In this document: piece by piece, positions 1 to 11,118 of the stretch | Numbering within the stretch: the first letter of the stretch is position 1 | How the letters are laid out: every line of letters starts with the position of its first letter | Source of the DNA: Cordilura impudica | Lineage: Eukaryota > Arthropoda > Insecta > Diptera > Scathophagidae | Length of the DNA stretch: 64,000 nt | Reading direction: 5' to 3' | Assembly (NCBI GenBank): GCA_963682025.1 | Contig: OY821520.1 | Coordinates: 185,477,686 to 185,541,685, forward strand | Notes under the pieces: model-generated | Database searches by the model: none | Seen by the model: only the letters and a program-made list of their open reading frames with translations | Told to the model about the DNA's origin: nothing | Made by a program: the position numbers and the translations under genes

Positions 1-119
1 AGATAACGGGATGTAAGGGCCACAACAAGTAAATGTAGAAACCAAAACGTTTGCGTTCAGTCTTAAAACAAATTGCAGAAGCTAGAAGAAATAATGAAAA
101 ATATTTAAATTTAATATTT

Positions 120-860
120 TGTTCGATAGCCACTTTGCTTTAAATCGTCACTCAGTCTGATTGACATTGATTTTTCCAACTTATCTGTTTCCTTAACTGG
201 AATATTCTTCCACTCTGTCTGCATAACACTTAGCAAAGTATCATAACTTGTTATTACATGTTGATAAATTATTTTCTCTTTGAGATCCCAAAGATGTTTA
301 ATAGAAAAGTGTTGGGTGATTTAGGATGGGGGCCAGGTAATGCCACCACCACCGTGTTACTGTTACACCAAGATTTTACTTCTCAAGCGCAGTTCCTGAT
401 TTGCGCCAGCCACGCCATTTAATGGCGTTATATACCTAATATACAGATTTTCGTTTAAACATATGACTTGTTTCCAAAATTCTGAGGGCTTATATATATA
501 GTTATGAGCAAATTCAATGCGCTTTCGTCTATTCTCGAGTGTACGGTTGTCGTCGAGCGACTTTACGATGATATCCTGCTTTATGTACAATTTTTCTAGC
601 AGTTTCAGTACAGATACTGTGTTTAAATGTTGGTTTACATTTGTAACAATTTTTGAAAATCTAATTCAAGGATTTACATCGGTCATATTGATTAATTTGC
701 GCTCTTCTCGGACTGATAATATTAGTAGAGGCTACGACCGCTTCTTAGCTGTTAAAATTCCAGTTTCTTCTTCCAATATTTTGGCCAATTTTTGGCAGAT
801 TTTTCTTTCTTTCCACAATTTAATAATTATTTTCTTTTCAAACAGTATCAAAAACATAGA
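120..860 (-). pseudogene. Tc1-like transposase relic
   Basis: Read on the minus strand, this stretch gives successive Tc1-family blocks in different frames: an N-terminal helix-turn-helix region (LWKERK, near 800), a second one (LSVREERK, near 700), a linker with ETARKIVHKAGYHRKVARRQP (near 560-620), then RRKRIEFAHNYIYKPSEFWK just before where the first catalytic Asp is expected. After a gap the C-terminal end appears near 130-300 (HLWDLKEKI, then SMSIRLSDDLKQSGY). Tc1 transposases cut and paste DNA at TA sites. This copy has several frameshifts and stops and lacks most of the catalytic core, so it is dead. Family identity is confident; the subfamily and terminal repeats are not resolved. Confidence 0.8.
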
Positions 861-904
861 AGGCATTCAAGATATAATGACGAGAAAAAACATCAACTTA
901 TGAC

Positions 905-1490
905 TTGCTCGTCCAGGATAATAAAAATCATTTACTGACTATTAGAGATTTCGCTGATATGGTTGACATTTCAATAGGATCAGTTAAAAGATATTTTAAG
1001 CTTTAATCGCGTTAAATCTCGTTTAGTTTCAAAAACAGAAAATTTTTGAAAAAGGGCGTATCTATGAAACAAAGCTTTCTTGCTACCAGAGCGAAATGAA
1101 ATGCATCATTATGGATGATGCTTTCGATTATCGTGATGTGGTGCATTATGAATTCTTTCCACCACGACAAACTGTTGTTAAGGAATATGTATTGAGTGTT
1201 GTGCGTTGTTTGTGTGAAGCTATTCGCAAAAAGAGGTGAGAAATATGGCCAGGCAACTCTTTTGTTTTTGCACCACGATAATGCATCGTCTCACACTGCA
1301 TTGATTGATTCTGACTTATAACCGTATGATTTCTAGCCATTCAACAAATTTAAAAGACCACTTCGACTTTAGCAACTATTTCCAAATTTGAAAAAACGCT
1401 GGCTTAAGTGATACCATACTGAGGGGCGATAACTATGAAAGCCGGGAAAATGATTTGAAAGAATAAATAAAAATTTTCCCATTCAGTCTT
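905..1490 (+). pseudogene. mariner-family transposase relic
   Basis: Plus-strand translation gives mariner-type segments broken by stops and a deletion. An N-terminal HTH (LTIRDFADMVDISIGSVKRY) lies at about 935-1000. Next comes the catalytic-core segment VHYEFFPPRQTVVKEYVLSV at about 1141-1200, then CLCEAIRKKR. Around 1240-1300 is the degenerate counterpart of the conserved mariner HHDNAPxHT block, and near 1390-1420 the C-terminal KKRWLK motif. The central part with the first Asp is missing. It abuts the minus-strand Tc1 relic upstream. It is distinct from the Tc1 and Tc3 relics nearby because of the mariner-specific FFPPRQTVVKEYY-type block. Confidence 0.75.
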
Positions 1491-1674
1491 TAATTCGAAC
1501 ACAGAGTATGCCGATGAATAAAAGTTTTTTAAATGCATGGTGCACAAAATATTATAATATTAGTTCCTGTTAAAAAATATCAAAAAACTTATTTTTCGAT
1601 CAGTTTTGTATGGGAGTATGTCTTATATTTTCAAAACTTAAATTTTTGTGTAAACATTATAAACATTAAACATT

Positions 1675-3029
1675 ATACACTCCGGTTCACTTATTTAAAG
1701 GCACTAAAAATTCCATATTCAGCAGCCTGTATCTTTTGCAATTTTTAACCGATTGCAGAATTTTAAAATGGAAATGGAAGCTAGACATCTTGAGATATAA
1801 AAAAGTTCATGACAATAGTGGTTTCTGAACTAAAGAACTTTTTTTGATCAATTTATAAAAAAAGTCCAAAAATGTGCTATTTTTTGTTTTGGTTCACTTG
1901 AATAAAGGCACTTTAACTAATTTTAATGAGAAACAGTTTTTCGTGTTTTTTAATTTATTTTACTTTATTTAAGAACTATATATACGGGTTTTCATTGACA
2001 GATAAAGATAATTTATGTAATCCAAAGAAATTTGATTCCAAGCATCCTTAATGGCCTGAATTAGTGACTGCTTGTCATCACTCCTCCTCCTTCATAGACC
2101 TTATGAGGTAACCAACCCCAGACATTTTCGATAATGTTTAGATCTGGCAAACAGGGTGGCCAGTCAAGAATATTAACATTTTGGCTTGCAATGAACTCCT
2201 TTACTACTCTGGCGTTATGTAAAGGGGCATTACCCTGCTGCAATATCCAAGATATGGGACCAAATAGTTCGGAAAAGCCGATTCCAATAACGTTTTATAG
2301 CTTGCACCAGTCATTTTTGCACTTTGAAATTCAAGATCGATGGTGTCATAGTACGTAATAGCACCCCACACCATAACGCCGCCCTCTCGGCTGTGATGTC
2401 GGTTCAAAAATCGCTTTTCTCTGCGCAGATCATGGAAATAATAGTTGTAGCCATCAGGCCCATCCAAATTAAACTTCTTCTTATCCGTAAATACAACGGT
2501 TCTCCAGCCATTTACATGACCTCTTTGCTGCATATCCCATACCATGTAGTCTCTTGCGAATTGAAGCCGCTTTTCCTTACGAGGAGCATTAAGTGGCGGC
2601 TTTTTTTGTAATTTCAGGTATTTAAGATACTCACAGCTCTTAATTACTCTGCGTACTGATGACTTGCTCGCTTGCACTCCAGCTTGAGCTCTTATGTTTG
2701 ACAAGGATAAGGCAGAATTAAAGCAATTCTAATGATTTTTCTTTTCTCATACGTAGATAAAGACAATGAAATCTTTCCTTTAAAATTTTTTCCATACCCC
2801 TCGGGGTCCTTGATGTAATTATCGACAACTGTTGGGCTTCGTCCAATTTTTTTAACTATTGCGTGGTTAGAATATCCTTCAGAACGGTAAACATCGATTA
2901 TAGTTTTTCCGATAGATTTAAAATTTTTTGTTTAGCCATTTTGACTTGTAAAATGATAACGATGTAATAAATTGTAATAAACAAACGCTGCGTACAAAAA
3001 ATCATCGCTTACTTTAAAAATAAAAAAAA
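1675..3029 (-). mobile_element. Tc3-like DNA transposon, right end lost
   Basis: The element encloses a Tc3-like transposase relic on the minus strand. At its left side two direct repeats of the form GGTTCACTTnnnTAAAGGCACT occur at about 1683-1706 and 1893-1916. This resembles the IR/DR arrangement of some Tc1/mariner ends. The reverse complement of that motif is not visible on the right. There the element stops against a palindrome-ended repeat that begins near 3030, so the right terminus was probably removed or replaced. Boundaries are approximate. Confidence 0.6.
2061..2943 (-). pseudogene. Tc3-like transposase relic (DD34E type)
   Basis: Minus-strand reading starts with MAKQKILNLS at about 2943, followed by an HTH (SNHAIVKKIGRSPTVVDNYI) and DPEGYGKNFKGK, typical of Tc3-group proteins. 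A second block (SKSSVRRVIK...LKYLKLQKKP) leads into the catalytic domain. There VVFTDKKKFNLDGPDG supplies the first Asp and GGVMVWGAI follows. The second catalytic Asp is replaced by Gly (QQGNAPLHN where QQDNAPxHN is usual). The Glu is present in NIIENVWGWL, with 34 residues between the two positions. Frameshifts lie near 2700 and 2220. The coding region is nearly full length, so this is one of the better preserved relics, but it cannot be active. Confidence 0.85.
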
Positions 3030-3800
3030 AACAAGTAAGAAAATTATATATACGATACCCTATACCATGCGTTTAGAGACCCTATCTCTTAGACCCAACT
3101 AACTGGATATAGAAAATAAGCATAAACCAAATTTGAGTGGGATTTTTATTAATTTTTTTGGCTGCAGATATGAAAAAGTTCAAATCGGATGCTACATCTA
3201 TATGGGGACTAGGCCCAAAAATAGACCGATCCTGGCCATGTTTGGTAAAGTCTCTTGTATTTTGCAAAAATATATACAAACAAAATTTGAGAGGAGTCAG
3301 TGCAATATTTTTGTTTTTTTGATAGATTTAAGTGAAGATCAGGAAGCATCTCTATATGGGGCCTATGACTAAGAGTTGCCCCAAAGGTATCATTTTTGGA
3401 CTATTCATTAGTGGATGTAATAAACACATACAAACCCAATTTGACTGAGATCCACATGATAATTTGGAACTTGTGGCAATTTATGTCGATTTCATAGGGG
3501 TCATTTGTATGGGGGCTAGGTCTGAACATGGACCGATAGCGTTCATCCCATGGCCGATGGAAGCTCATATACCAAATTTCATCAAAATATATACATATTT
3601 GCGACCTGTAGTTTGATTACAAGCTTTACATGGACACACAGACGGACGAACGGACGGACGGACATTGCTATTTCGACTCAAAAAGTGATTCTGAGTGGAT
3701 CGGTATAATTAAAGATGGGTCTAGCACGAATATTTTTGGTTGTTACAAACAGCAGCACAAAGTCATTATACCCAAACCACATAGTGGTATAGGGTATAAA
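3030..3800 (+). repeat. Palindrome-ended repeat family A, copy 1
   Basis: Starts ACAAGTAAGAAAATTATA, then sub-terminal GATACCCTATACCA. It ends with a hairpin and TGGTATAGGGTATA, the inverse of the 5' sub-terminal motif. A (ACGG)n/GGAC-rich microsatellite lies near 3645-3665. Compared with the 31,759 copy, the 16-bp palindrome core GTCGGTCTAGACCGAC is missing precisely between ATTATA and TATACG. The layout resembles Drosophila DINE-1/Helentron-associated elements; that classification is inference. Confidence 0.75.
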
Positions 3801-4018
3801 TAATAAGCGAGAAAATAATTTAAGACTATAAAGTATTATCCTAGTTACCATAATTTAATCGCAGAAAATATTAAATTTTTGATGAAAATTAAATGTGACT
3901 TAAATGTCCTTGGTCTCGGAGCTAACATATATTGGGAGTGAATCTATTAAATCAAACTTGAAACTAAGACTTAAAAATGACTTAAACTAAAAACACAAAT
4001 CACAACAAAATAGTCAAT

Positions 4019-4575
4019 AACAGTTAAGAAAATAATAGTCTGTTTTGACCTACTATGCGATACACTATACCATGCGCTTAGAGAATAGGTCTTAGGTCCA
4101 ACTAATTGGGTATAGAAAATAAGCATAAACCAAGTCGACCGATCATAAAGTTTTTGCAATAAATAATTGACTTATATTTATTGCAAAAACATATACAAAT
4201 AAAATTTGTGGAATATTTTATTTGTTGTTGGGTTTTTAATATCGGGAAGCAACTTTATTTGGGTGTTATGACTAAGAATTGTTCTATAAGGACAATTTGA
4301 CCGTGACCTATATGATAATTTTGTTCTTATGCCAATTTAAGTCGATATCATAGGGGTCATTTGTACGGGGACTAGGTCTAAACATATACCTAATTTAACA
4401 ATTTCTCTAGCGTTTGTCCTATAGTCAATAGAAACTTATATACCAAATTTCATCGAAATATATTGATATTTGCGACCTCTAGTTTGATTACAAAATTACA
4501 TGGACACACAGAAAGTGATTATGAGTCGATTGGTAGTTACAAATATCAGCACAAAGTCATCAGTAAAAAAAATTT
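4019..4575 (+). repeat. Repeat family A, degenerate copy 2
   Basis: Diverged relative of the 3,030 copy. It carries CAGTTAAGAAAATAATAGTC, a damaged palindrome, then ACACTATACCATGCGC. Later parts share CATAGGGGTCATTTGTA and GTTACAAATATCAGCACAAAGTCAT. Its 3' hairpin is lost. Confidence 0.6.
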
Positions 4576-4858
4576 TAAATTACAAAATTTACTATTCTCT
4601 AAGAGTGCCTCGTGTAGCCGTGAGACCACTCCTGCAAGAGTTACCAGTATTTTCAGTATATAAAATTTCGATAACTACTTAACTGAGTTTTTTTAATGGA
4701 AGCTTTTATACATTTTTTTGTAGGTATTCTTAAAAAATCTTTAACGTTACTAGTATTAAAATTTTTACAGAATGAGTAGCTGCACCCGGTGAACTTCGTT
4801 CAACCTAATATTGATTTTATTATAGCTCTTCATAAGCTGTTATGAATCCCAATCATCC

Positions 4859-4999
4859 TTACAACTCCAATTCATTGAGATTGGCATTATATTCGTTATC
4901 TATCGCACGCTGGTCATCAGTGCGGTATGCTCGCGAATTAGATCGCCTAACATTCGACTGACTACGATGACCTATGTCTGGTCGCCCTATTCTTGGCAT
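4859..4999 (-). pseudogene. Possible Helitron protein N-terminal fragment
   Basis: A 46-codon minus-strand frame starts MPRIGRPDIGHRSQSNVRRS and continues with RAYRTDDQRAIDNEYN before a stop. Arg-rich starts followed by a TD/EQR motif are common at the N-terminus of insect Helitron replicase-helicases. No Rep or helicase domain follows, so this is at most a truncated remnant. The sequence downstream on this strand (4,770-4,800) contains a CACCCGGTGAACTTCGTTC-like motif that I recall as widespread in insect repeats. The identification is tentative. Confidence 0.3.
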
Positions 5000-5164
5000 T
5001 GTAATGGAAACTGTCAAACGATACCAAATTCGAAATCAATTTAACACGAACCAAATCTGCCGAAATTTACAATATCACCAGTTCACCTTAATAAAATTGC
5101 TGATAAGTTATGTTACTTATAAATGTTATTTATATCGCCTTACCTAAATATATTCTCCAGATGA

Positions 5165-5600
5165 ACAATTTTTCTACCCTCCACACCTCAGTGGCAGAGG
5201 GTATATATAGGTTTGTCATACCGTTTGCAACGCATCGAAATAAATTCTTGCGACCCCAAAACCATATATTTTTTTGATCATTATAAGGAAAGTTGATTTA
5301 CCCATGACCGTCTGTCCGTCTGTCTGTAGAAATCAAGATCACGCCGTCAATATCTAAGGTATACCGTTCGTTTTTGTATAAAAAAGGAGTTGCAATTTAA
5401 AATCGTCAAAATCGGTAAAGGGTTCACGAGTTATGAAGGAAATATTTTAAAAACTCTTGAAAAAATAAAATTTTTCAGTGTGTTTGTTGTTTTTCTTAAG
5501 ATATGTTTAATATGTTGCAATTCTTCGTATTGTTCAAGTCATAACAGTTGTGTGTATATTAGTACTGCACGTGTCAGATTGGCCTAAGCAAGTTTTACCA
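5165..5600 (-). repeat. Palindrome-ended repeat family B, 3' part
   Basis: Begins with a hairpin TACCCTC...GAGGGTA (about 5176-5200), followed by TTTGTCATACCGTTTGCAAC and GTCTGTCCGTCTGTCTG near 5310. This matches, in reverse, the 3' end of the long family B copy at 22,227-24,065. The 5' half is absent because the heptamer satellite starts soon after. Confidence 0.65.
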
Positions 5601-5639
5601 CACATTTTTCATCATTAAATATAAAAAATAAAAAAAAAG

Positions 5640-7883
5640 TTCAATATTAAAAATTAAAAATTAAATATTCAATATTATAAATTAAAAATTAAAAATTGAA
5701 AATTAAAAATAAAATATTAAAAATTAAAAATTAATAATTAAAAATTAAAAATTAAAAATTAAAATTTAAAAATTAAAAATTAAAAATTAAAAATTAAAAG
5801 TTAAAAATTACAAATTAAAAATTAAAAATTAAAAATAAAAATTAAAAATTAAAAATTAAAAATTAAAAATTAAAAATTAAAAATTAAAAATTAAAAATTA
5901 AAAATTAAAAATTAAAAATTAAAAATTAAAAATTAAAAATTAAAAATTAAAAATTAAAAATTAAAAATTAAAAATTAAAAATTAAAAATTAAAAATTAAA
6001 AATTAAAAATTAAAAATTAAAAATTAAAAATTAAAAATTAAAAATTAAAAATTAAAAATTAAAAATTAAAAATTAAAAATTAAAAATTAAAAATTAAAAA
6101 TTAAAAATTAAAAATTAAAAATTAAAAATTAAAAATTAAAAATTAAAAATTAAAAATTAAAAATTAAAAATTAAAAATTAAAAATTAAAAATTAAAAATT
6201 AAAAATTAAAAATTAAAAATTAAAAATTAAAAATTAAAAATTAAAAATTAAAAATAAAAAATTTAAAATTAAAAATTAAAAATTAAAAATTAAAAATTTA
6301 AAATTTAAAATTAAAAATTTAAAATTAAAAATTAAAAATTAAAAATTAAAAATTAAAAATTAAAAATTAAAAATTAAAAATTAAAAATTAAAAATTAAAA
6401 ATTAAAAATTAAAAATTAAAAATTAAAAATTAAAAATTAAAAATTAAAAATTAAAAATTAAAAATTAAAAATTAAAAATTAAAAATTAAAAATTAAAAAT
6501 TAAAAATTAAAAATTAAAAATTAAAAATTAAAAATTAAAAATTAAAAATTAAAAATTAAAAATTAAAAATTAAAAATTAAAAATTAAAAATTAAAAATTA
6601 AAAATTAAAAATTAAAAATTAAAAATTAAAAATTAAAAATTAAAAATTAAAAATTAAAAATTAAAAATTAAAAATTAAAAATTAAAAATTAAAAATTAAA
6701 AATTAAAAATTAAAAATTAAAAATTAAAAATTAAAAATTAAAAATTAAAAATTAGAAATTAAAAATTAAAAATTCAAAATTCAAAATTCAAAATTCAAAA
6801 TTCAAAATTAAAAATTAAAAATTAAAAATTAAAAATTAAAAATTAAAAATTAAAAATTAAAAATTAAAAATTAAAAATTAAAAATTAAAAATTAAAAATT
6901 AAAAATTAAAAATTAAAAATTAAAAATTAAAAATTAAAAATTAAAAATTAATATTTAAAAATTAATATTTAAAAATTAAAAATTAAAAATTAAAATTAAA
7001 AATTAAAAATTAAAAATTAAAAATTAAAAATTAAAAATTAAAAATTAAAAATTAAAAATTAAAAATTAAAAATTAAAAATTAAAAATTAAAAATTAAAAA
7101 TTAAAAATTAAAAATTAAAAATTAAAAATTAAAAATTAAAAATTAAAAATCAAAAATTAAAAATTAAAAATTAAAAATTAAAAATTAAAAATTAAAAATT
7201 AAAAATTAAAAATTAAAAATTAAAAATTAAAAATTAAAAATTAAAAATTAAAAATTAAAAATTAAAAATTAAAAATTAAAAATAAAAAATAAAAATTAAA
7301 AATTAAAAATTAAAAATTAAAAATTAAAAATTAAAAATAAAAATTAAAAATTAAAAATTAAAAATTAAAAATTAAAAATTAAAAATTAAAAATTAAAAAT
7401 TAAAAATTAAAAATTAAAAATTAAAAATTAAAAATTAAAAATTAAAAATTAAAAATTAAAAATTAAAAATTAAAAATTAAAAATTAAAAATTAAAAATTA
7501 AAAATTAAAAATTAAAAATTAAAAATTAAAAATTAAAAATTAAAAATTAAAAATTAAAAATTAAAAATTAAAAATTAAAAATTAAAAATTAAAAATTAAA
7601 AATTAAAAATTAAAAATTAAAAATTAAAAATTAAAAATTAAAAATTAAAAATTAAAAATTAAAAATTAAAAATAAAAATTAAAAATTAAAAATTAAAAAT
7701 TAAAAATTAAAAATTAAAAATTAAAAATTAAAAATTAAAAATTAAAAATTAAAAATTAAAAATTAAAAATTAAAAATTAAAAATTAAAAATTAAAAATTA
7801 AAAATTTAAAATTAAAAATTAAAAATTAAAAATTAAAAATTAAAAATTAAAAATTAAAAATTAAAAATTAATAATTAAAAATT
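5640..7883. repeat. TTAAAAA heptamer satellite, about 2.2 kb
   Basis: Almost uninterrupted head-to-tail 7-bp unit TTAAAAA, on the order of 300 copies. Variants are clustered: five TTCAAAA units near 6,773-6,805, two AATATTT-bearing units near 6,948-6,970, TTTAAAA units near 6,290-6,320, and scattered 6-bp contractions (TAAAAA). The edges decay into less regular AT-rich repeats between 5,620 and 5,720. Copy number in an assembly of such sequence is uncertain. Confidence 0.97.
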
Positions 7884-8140
7884 ACTAGCTAATTCAGATA
7901 AAAATATTTTAAAATTCGCTTTTTTTAATATTAATATTTGGAAATTTTTAGCCAAGAATCAGTTTATTATTATTTATTATTTTTAATTATCATGAATTAT
8001 TTCAAAACTTTCTTATAGGGATCAACTTTTGGGTGTTATAACGCTGGCTGCGTTATATAATGAATTTCATTAGGGGTTTTCTACTCTAGTAAAAGAAAAA
8101 TAATGTAATTTTTCAAATTATAACAAGAAGTTATAAGAAT

Positions 8141-8980
8141 TTAGAAGCGGCTTGAGCGAACTGAAACTCGAGCATTTGGAATGAGTTCGCTAATCTCAGA
8201 AGAACATTTTCCATGGTAGTATCTATAGAACAGTGTTACACAATCCACATTTCGACGATGTTCCAACGAGTCAATTGAGTAGGATACCCTATTGTCATTA
8301 ATGAGCATCAACGCCCTCCTTTGTACACGGTCCAGTGGCTCCAAAATAGACTTTAAAGCTCATGCCCATATATGGGAGTTGTATTCCATTTCCGATCGGA
8401 TGTAGGTGGTATAGATATTAAGAAGATCAGAAGGAGTGAAGTAATTTTTGCACCGTTTTAAAAAACCAAGACTTTGAAAGCTTCATTCGACACTTGAAGA
8501 ATATGCTCATTCCAACGAACATCACATTGAATTCTCATACCCAGAGTATCAAGAGTATTCGATTCCTAAATACTTTTAATACCCATGTATACAGACGACA
8601 TTGTTGAATCCATGGTCTTATGGGTCAAGAAACAAAATTGAGTCTTCTGCACATTAAAATTCGCTTTACCCCACTCGGAGATTGTTAACAGGTCTTGATT
8701 GAGTGTGTCATTCATTGTCCGCCTTTTGTCTCCAACCTCCAAAAGGCTTGGCCTACAATTAAAGGAAAATGAATGACAAATGTTGCTGTCATGTGCGAAA
8801 GAGTATATAGAATTAAAAGTTTGACCAGGAAGGTCGTTCAGAAAGATAAGGAAAAGAGAAGGAGAAAGAACGGAATCTTGGGTACCCCTGAATTAAGCCA
8901 AAAATCATTAGATGACAACCCATCAATAACAACACGTATTGTGCAGTCTCTGAGAAAACTCGATATTCCATCGAAAATTA
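8141..8980 (-). pseudogene. LINE reverse transcriptase, C-terminal half (relic)
   Basis: Minus-strand reading gives, in order: ISSFLRDCTIRVVIDGLSS (RT fingers/palm edge, about 8,970), NSGVP followed by a frameshifted QGSxLSP-type turn, AHDSNICHSF where FADDSNICHS is expected (catalytic region damaged), and TLNQDLLTISEWGKANFNVQKTQ. It ends with LEPLDRVQRRALMLINDNRV and LEHRRNVDCVTLFYRYYHGK. This is the RT and downstream domain of a Jockey/CR1-like non-LTR retrotransposon. Its upstream half is found at 10,822-11,118 on the same strand, separated by about 1.8 kb of other insertions. Confidence 0.85.
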
Positions 8981-8999
8981 TGTATGGGCACCATCCATA

Positions 9000-9715
9000 A
9001 CTTTTGCTCTTACTTATATATTTAATTTGTCTCTTAACCAAGGAGTGTTTATGGATAGATGGAAGTTGGCATTTATTACACCCATTTTTAAGAATGACAG
9101 AAAGGATGACGTAACAAGTTATAGGCCGCTATTCAAGTTGTCATGTGTTTCGAAAGTTTCTGAGCATTTGGTTTATAAAAAGCTATTTTTCTTAACCAAG
9201 TCTCTTATATCTCAATGCAACATTGGTTTTATTCAGGAAGGGCGACTACCACAAACCTAACAGTTTTTAGTGAGTATTGTTTATCAGCTTTAGAATTAGG
9301 CAAACAAGTTGAGGTCATTTGTACTGATTTCTCTAAGGCCTTTGATAAGGTATCCTTAGATATTCTCTATTCTAAGTTTCAAGGGATGGGTTTCCATTCA
9401 AATTTCTTAATGTGGATAAAGTCATATATATCAAATAGTAAGTCTAGAGTAGTTGTTGAAGGTTAAGAATCTTCGCCATATGAACAAATATCAGGCGTCC
9501 CTCAAGGTAGTATCTTGGGTCCGCTGTTTTTTAATCTTTTCATGAATGATGTATCAAGTTGTTTTCTAAAGTAAATTATTTGTTATATGCTGATGACTTA
9601 AAAATATATAGTAAAATAAATTCAATTAATGATGTATTGAACCTTCAGGATTATTAGGACAACCTACACAAATGGTGTTTATTCAATAACCTTCAATAAA
9701 ATCTTGATAAATGCC
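9000..9715 (+). pseudogene. Second LINE reverse transcriptase fragment
   Basis: Plus strand: NQGVFMDRWKLAFITPIFK at about 9,040-9,095 (RT block 1), DVTSYRPLFKLSCVSKVSEH, a frameshift near 9,235, then ATTTNLTVFSEYCLSALELGK, ICTDFSKAFDKVS (first catalytic Asp block), and SGVPQGSILGPLFFNLFMND near 9,490-9,550. A degraded YADDLK block follows at about 9,585-9,600. It is 5' truncated at about 9,000 and broken off at 9,715. It lies inside the minus-strand LINE that flanks it. A LINE-type 3' tail at 10,745-10,821 on the same strand could be its original end. Confidence 0.85.
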
Positions 9716-9717
9716 TT

Positions 9718-10178
9718 CATATCTCTTTCCAATAGGCGTTTGGCTTCATAATATCCATAGCCGATCGTTGGTAATTATCTCAGGCCACCTTATTCTGAAC
9801 AAACGACGGAGACATCGGTTCACAAAAACTTGGAGATGGTGCACGAGCTTGGGAGACGCGTCCCACGTTTCGTAACCGTAGAGCAAAATGGACTTGACAT
9901 TCGAGTTAAAGATTCTGATTTTTGTTCGTCGGGATAGCACTATCGAGTTCCAGATATTTTTAAGAGCGCCGAATGCCTGACCAGCCTTTTTTTTACCCGA
10001 TTTTTGATCTCATCTTCTCGGCATCCATTAGTTGTTATTATGCTACCCAGGACTGTGCGTTTTCGTGTGAGTTGTTGTTGATATCAAACGGTGTATCGAT
10101 GTTTGTGTTTATACGCAGAGTTTTAGTTTTCTGTATGTTAATTTCGAGCCCAGCCTTTCATAAATTAATACATATGTA
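9718..10178 (-). pseudogene. RTE-like LINE fragment
   Basis: Minus-strand segments: AGLEINIQKTKTLRINTN (near 10,130-10,160), a frameshifted region equivalent to the 'SVITTNGG...' turn, AFGALKNIWNSIVLSRRTKI near 9,930-9,975, then NVKSILLYGYETWDASPKLV and RCLRRLFRIRWPEIITNDRLW. This is the region downstream of the RT in endonuclease-RT elements of the RTE-like group. The much longer copy at 52,470-57,500 appears to be of the same general type. It is truncated at both ends. Confidence 0.8.
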
Positions 10179-10179
10179 A

Positions 10180-10744
10180 TTACTAGCTGAGTCCGGTCCG
10201 CGTTGCTGGCCCGAAGAAAACATCTGGATTTTATATTGCATCTAAATTTTAATACCGAGTGTCGGGCAAAAGTAAAGCACGAACTCCCTCGAAAATTTTA
10301 GCAAATATCTAGGTACAATACTAAAATTTGATTTCGCCATGCCCCTCCGCCCACAGATCAAAAATCAAATATCAGACTACAGTGTCACCCGAAAAGCTAT
10401 TCAGAAGATTCTGTGCCTTAAATACATTGCATTTAATAATATTATGAATATTACTGAAAAAAAGTATACGTTTTCTTGAATATTTTAACACCAGCGCCAC
10501 CTACAGGTGAAAAACTTTGTCAGCAACTTTAGTTTTATGTACATAATATATGTTGCGAATTTGAGCTAAATTGGACCGTAAATAAATTTTTTGGGAAAAT
10601 CTCGACCCCAGCGCCACTTATCGGGTACAAAAAAAAGTTATGCAAATCGGAGAACCAAAGGAACATATGGTATGAATACGAAGTCGCTAGCATTAGTGGT
10701 TCAACAGTTATTAGAGTACCAACATACGCACCAACGTTTTTATA
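10180..10744. repeat. Unclassified repeat fragments
   Basis: Starts CTAGCTGAGTCCGGTCCGCG and contains two CAGCGCCACYTA motifs (about 10,492 and 10,609) and CCCCTCCGCCCACAGATCAAA. This has the feel of an insect interspersed repeat, but I cannot assign it to a class. No coding potential was seen. Confidence 0.4.
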
Positions 10745-10821
10745 TATTAAGATTTTAATCATAGTCTGTAAGGAAAGCATGTTCCATTGACTGAAATAAA
10801 TAAATGAAATAAATAAATGAA
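10745..10821 (+). repeat. LINE 3' tail
   Basis: Contains TAGTCTGTAAGGAAAGCATG, then TTCCATTGACT able to pair with the AGTC at its start, followed by AATAAATG repeats. The same signature occurs at 42,474-42,525. It fits a LINE 3' end and may belong to the fragment at 9,000-9,715. Confidence 0.6.
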
Positions 10822-11118
10822 ATCGAGAGAAGTCAATACCGACCCCAAATGCAATAGGCTTTGATATCAATGCACCATGCCACACGCGATCGAATGCCTT
10901 GGAAATATCTAGAGCAACCATCGCTCAGAAAGTAGAGCTAACAGGTCTCCCGTATAACGATTTCCGCGGAAGCCATACTGTCGATCATTAAGAAGTAAGT
11001 TAGCCTCTAGGTAGTTGACAAGATGGCAATTAATAATGCTCTCCATTACCTTTGAGAGCGCAGAGCAGATTGCAATTGGACTAATTTTCAGGGTTAATTT
11101 TGAGATTATGAGGCTCAA
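10822..11118 (-). pseudogene. LINE reverse transcriptase, N-terminal half (relic)
   Basis: Minus-strand reading: PIAICSALSKVMESIINCHL, NDRQYGFRGNRYTGDLLALL (RT block 2), a frameshift near 10,918, then MVALDISKAFDRVWHGALIS with the first catalytic Asp, ending FGVGIDFSRF. The next expected residues (ISSFLRDxTIRVV) are found at 8,970, so this and the 8,141-8,980 relic are two halves of one Jockey/CR1-like element. The intervening 1.8 kb is younger insertion. Confidence 0.82.

Noticed and set aside
517..903. 128-codon plus-strand open frame
   Set aside because: It is the antisense shadow of the Tc1 transposase relic, which has clear family motifs on the minus strand.
5640..7883. CRISPR-like or protein-coding repeat array
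   Set aside because: Seven-base units without spacers and with stops in every frame; a simple satellite.
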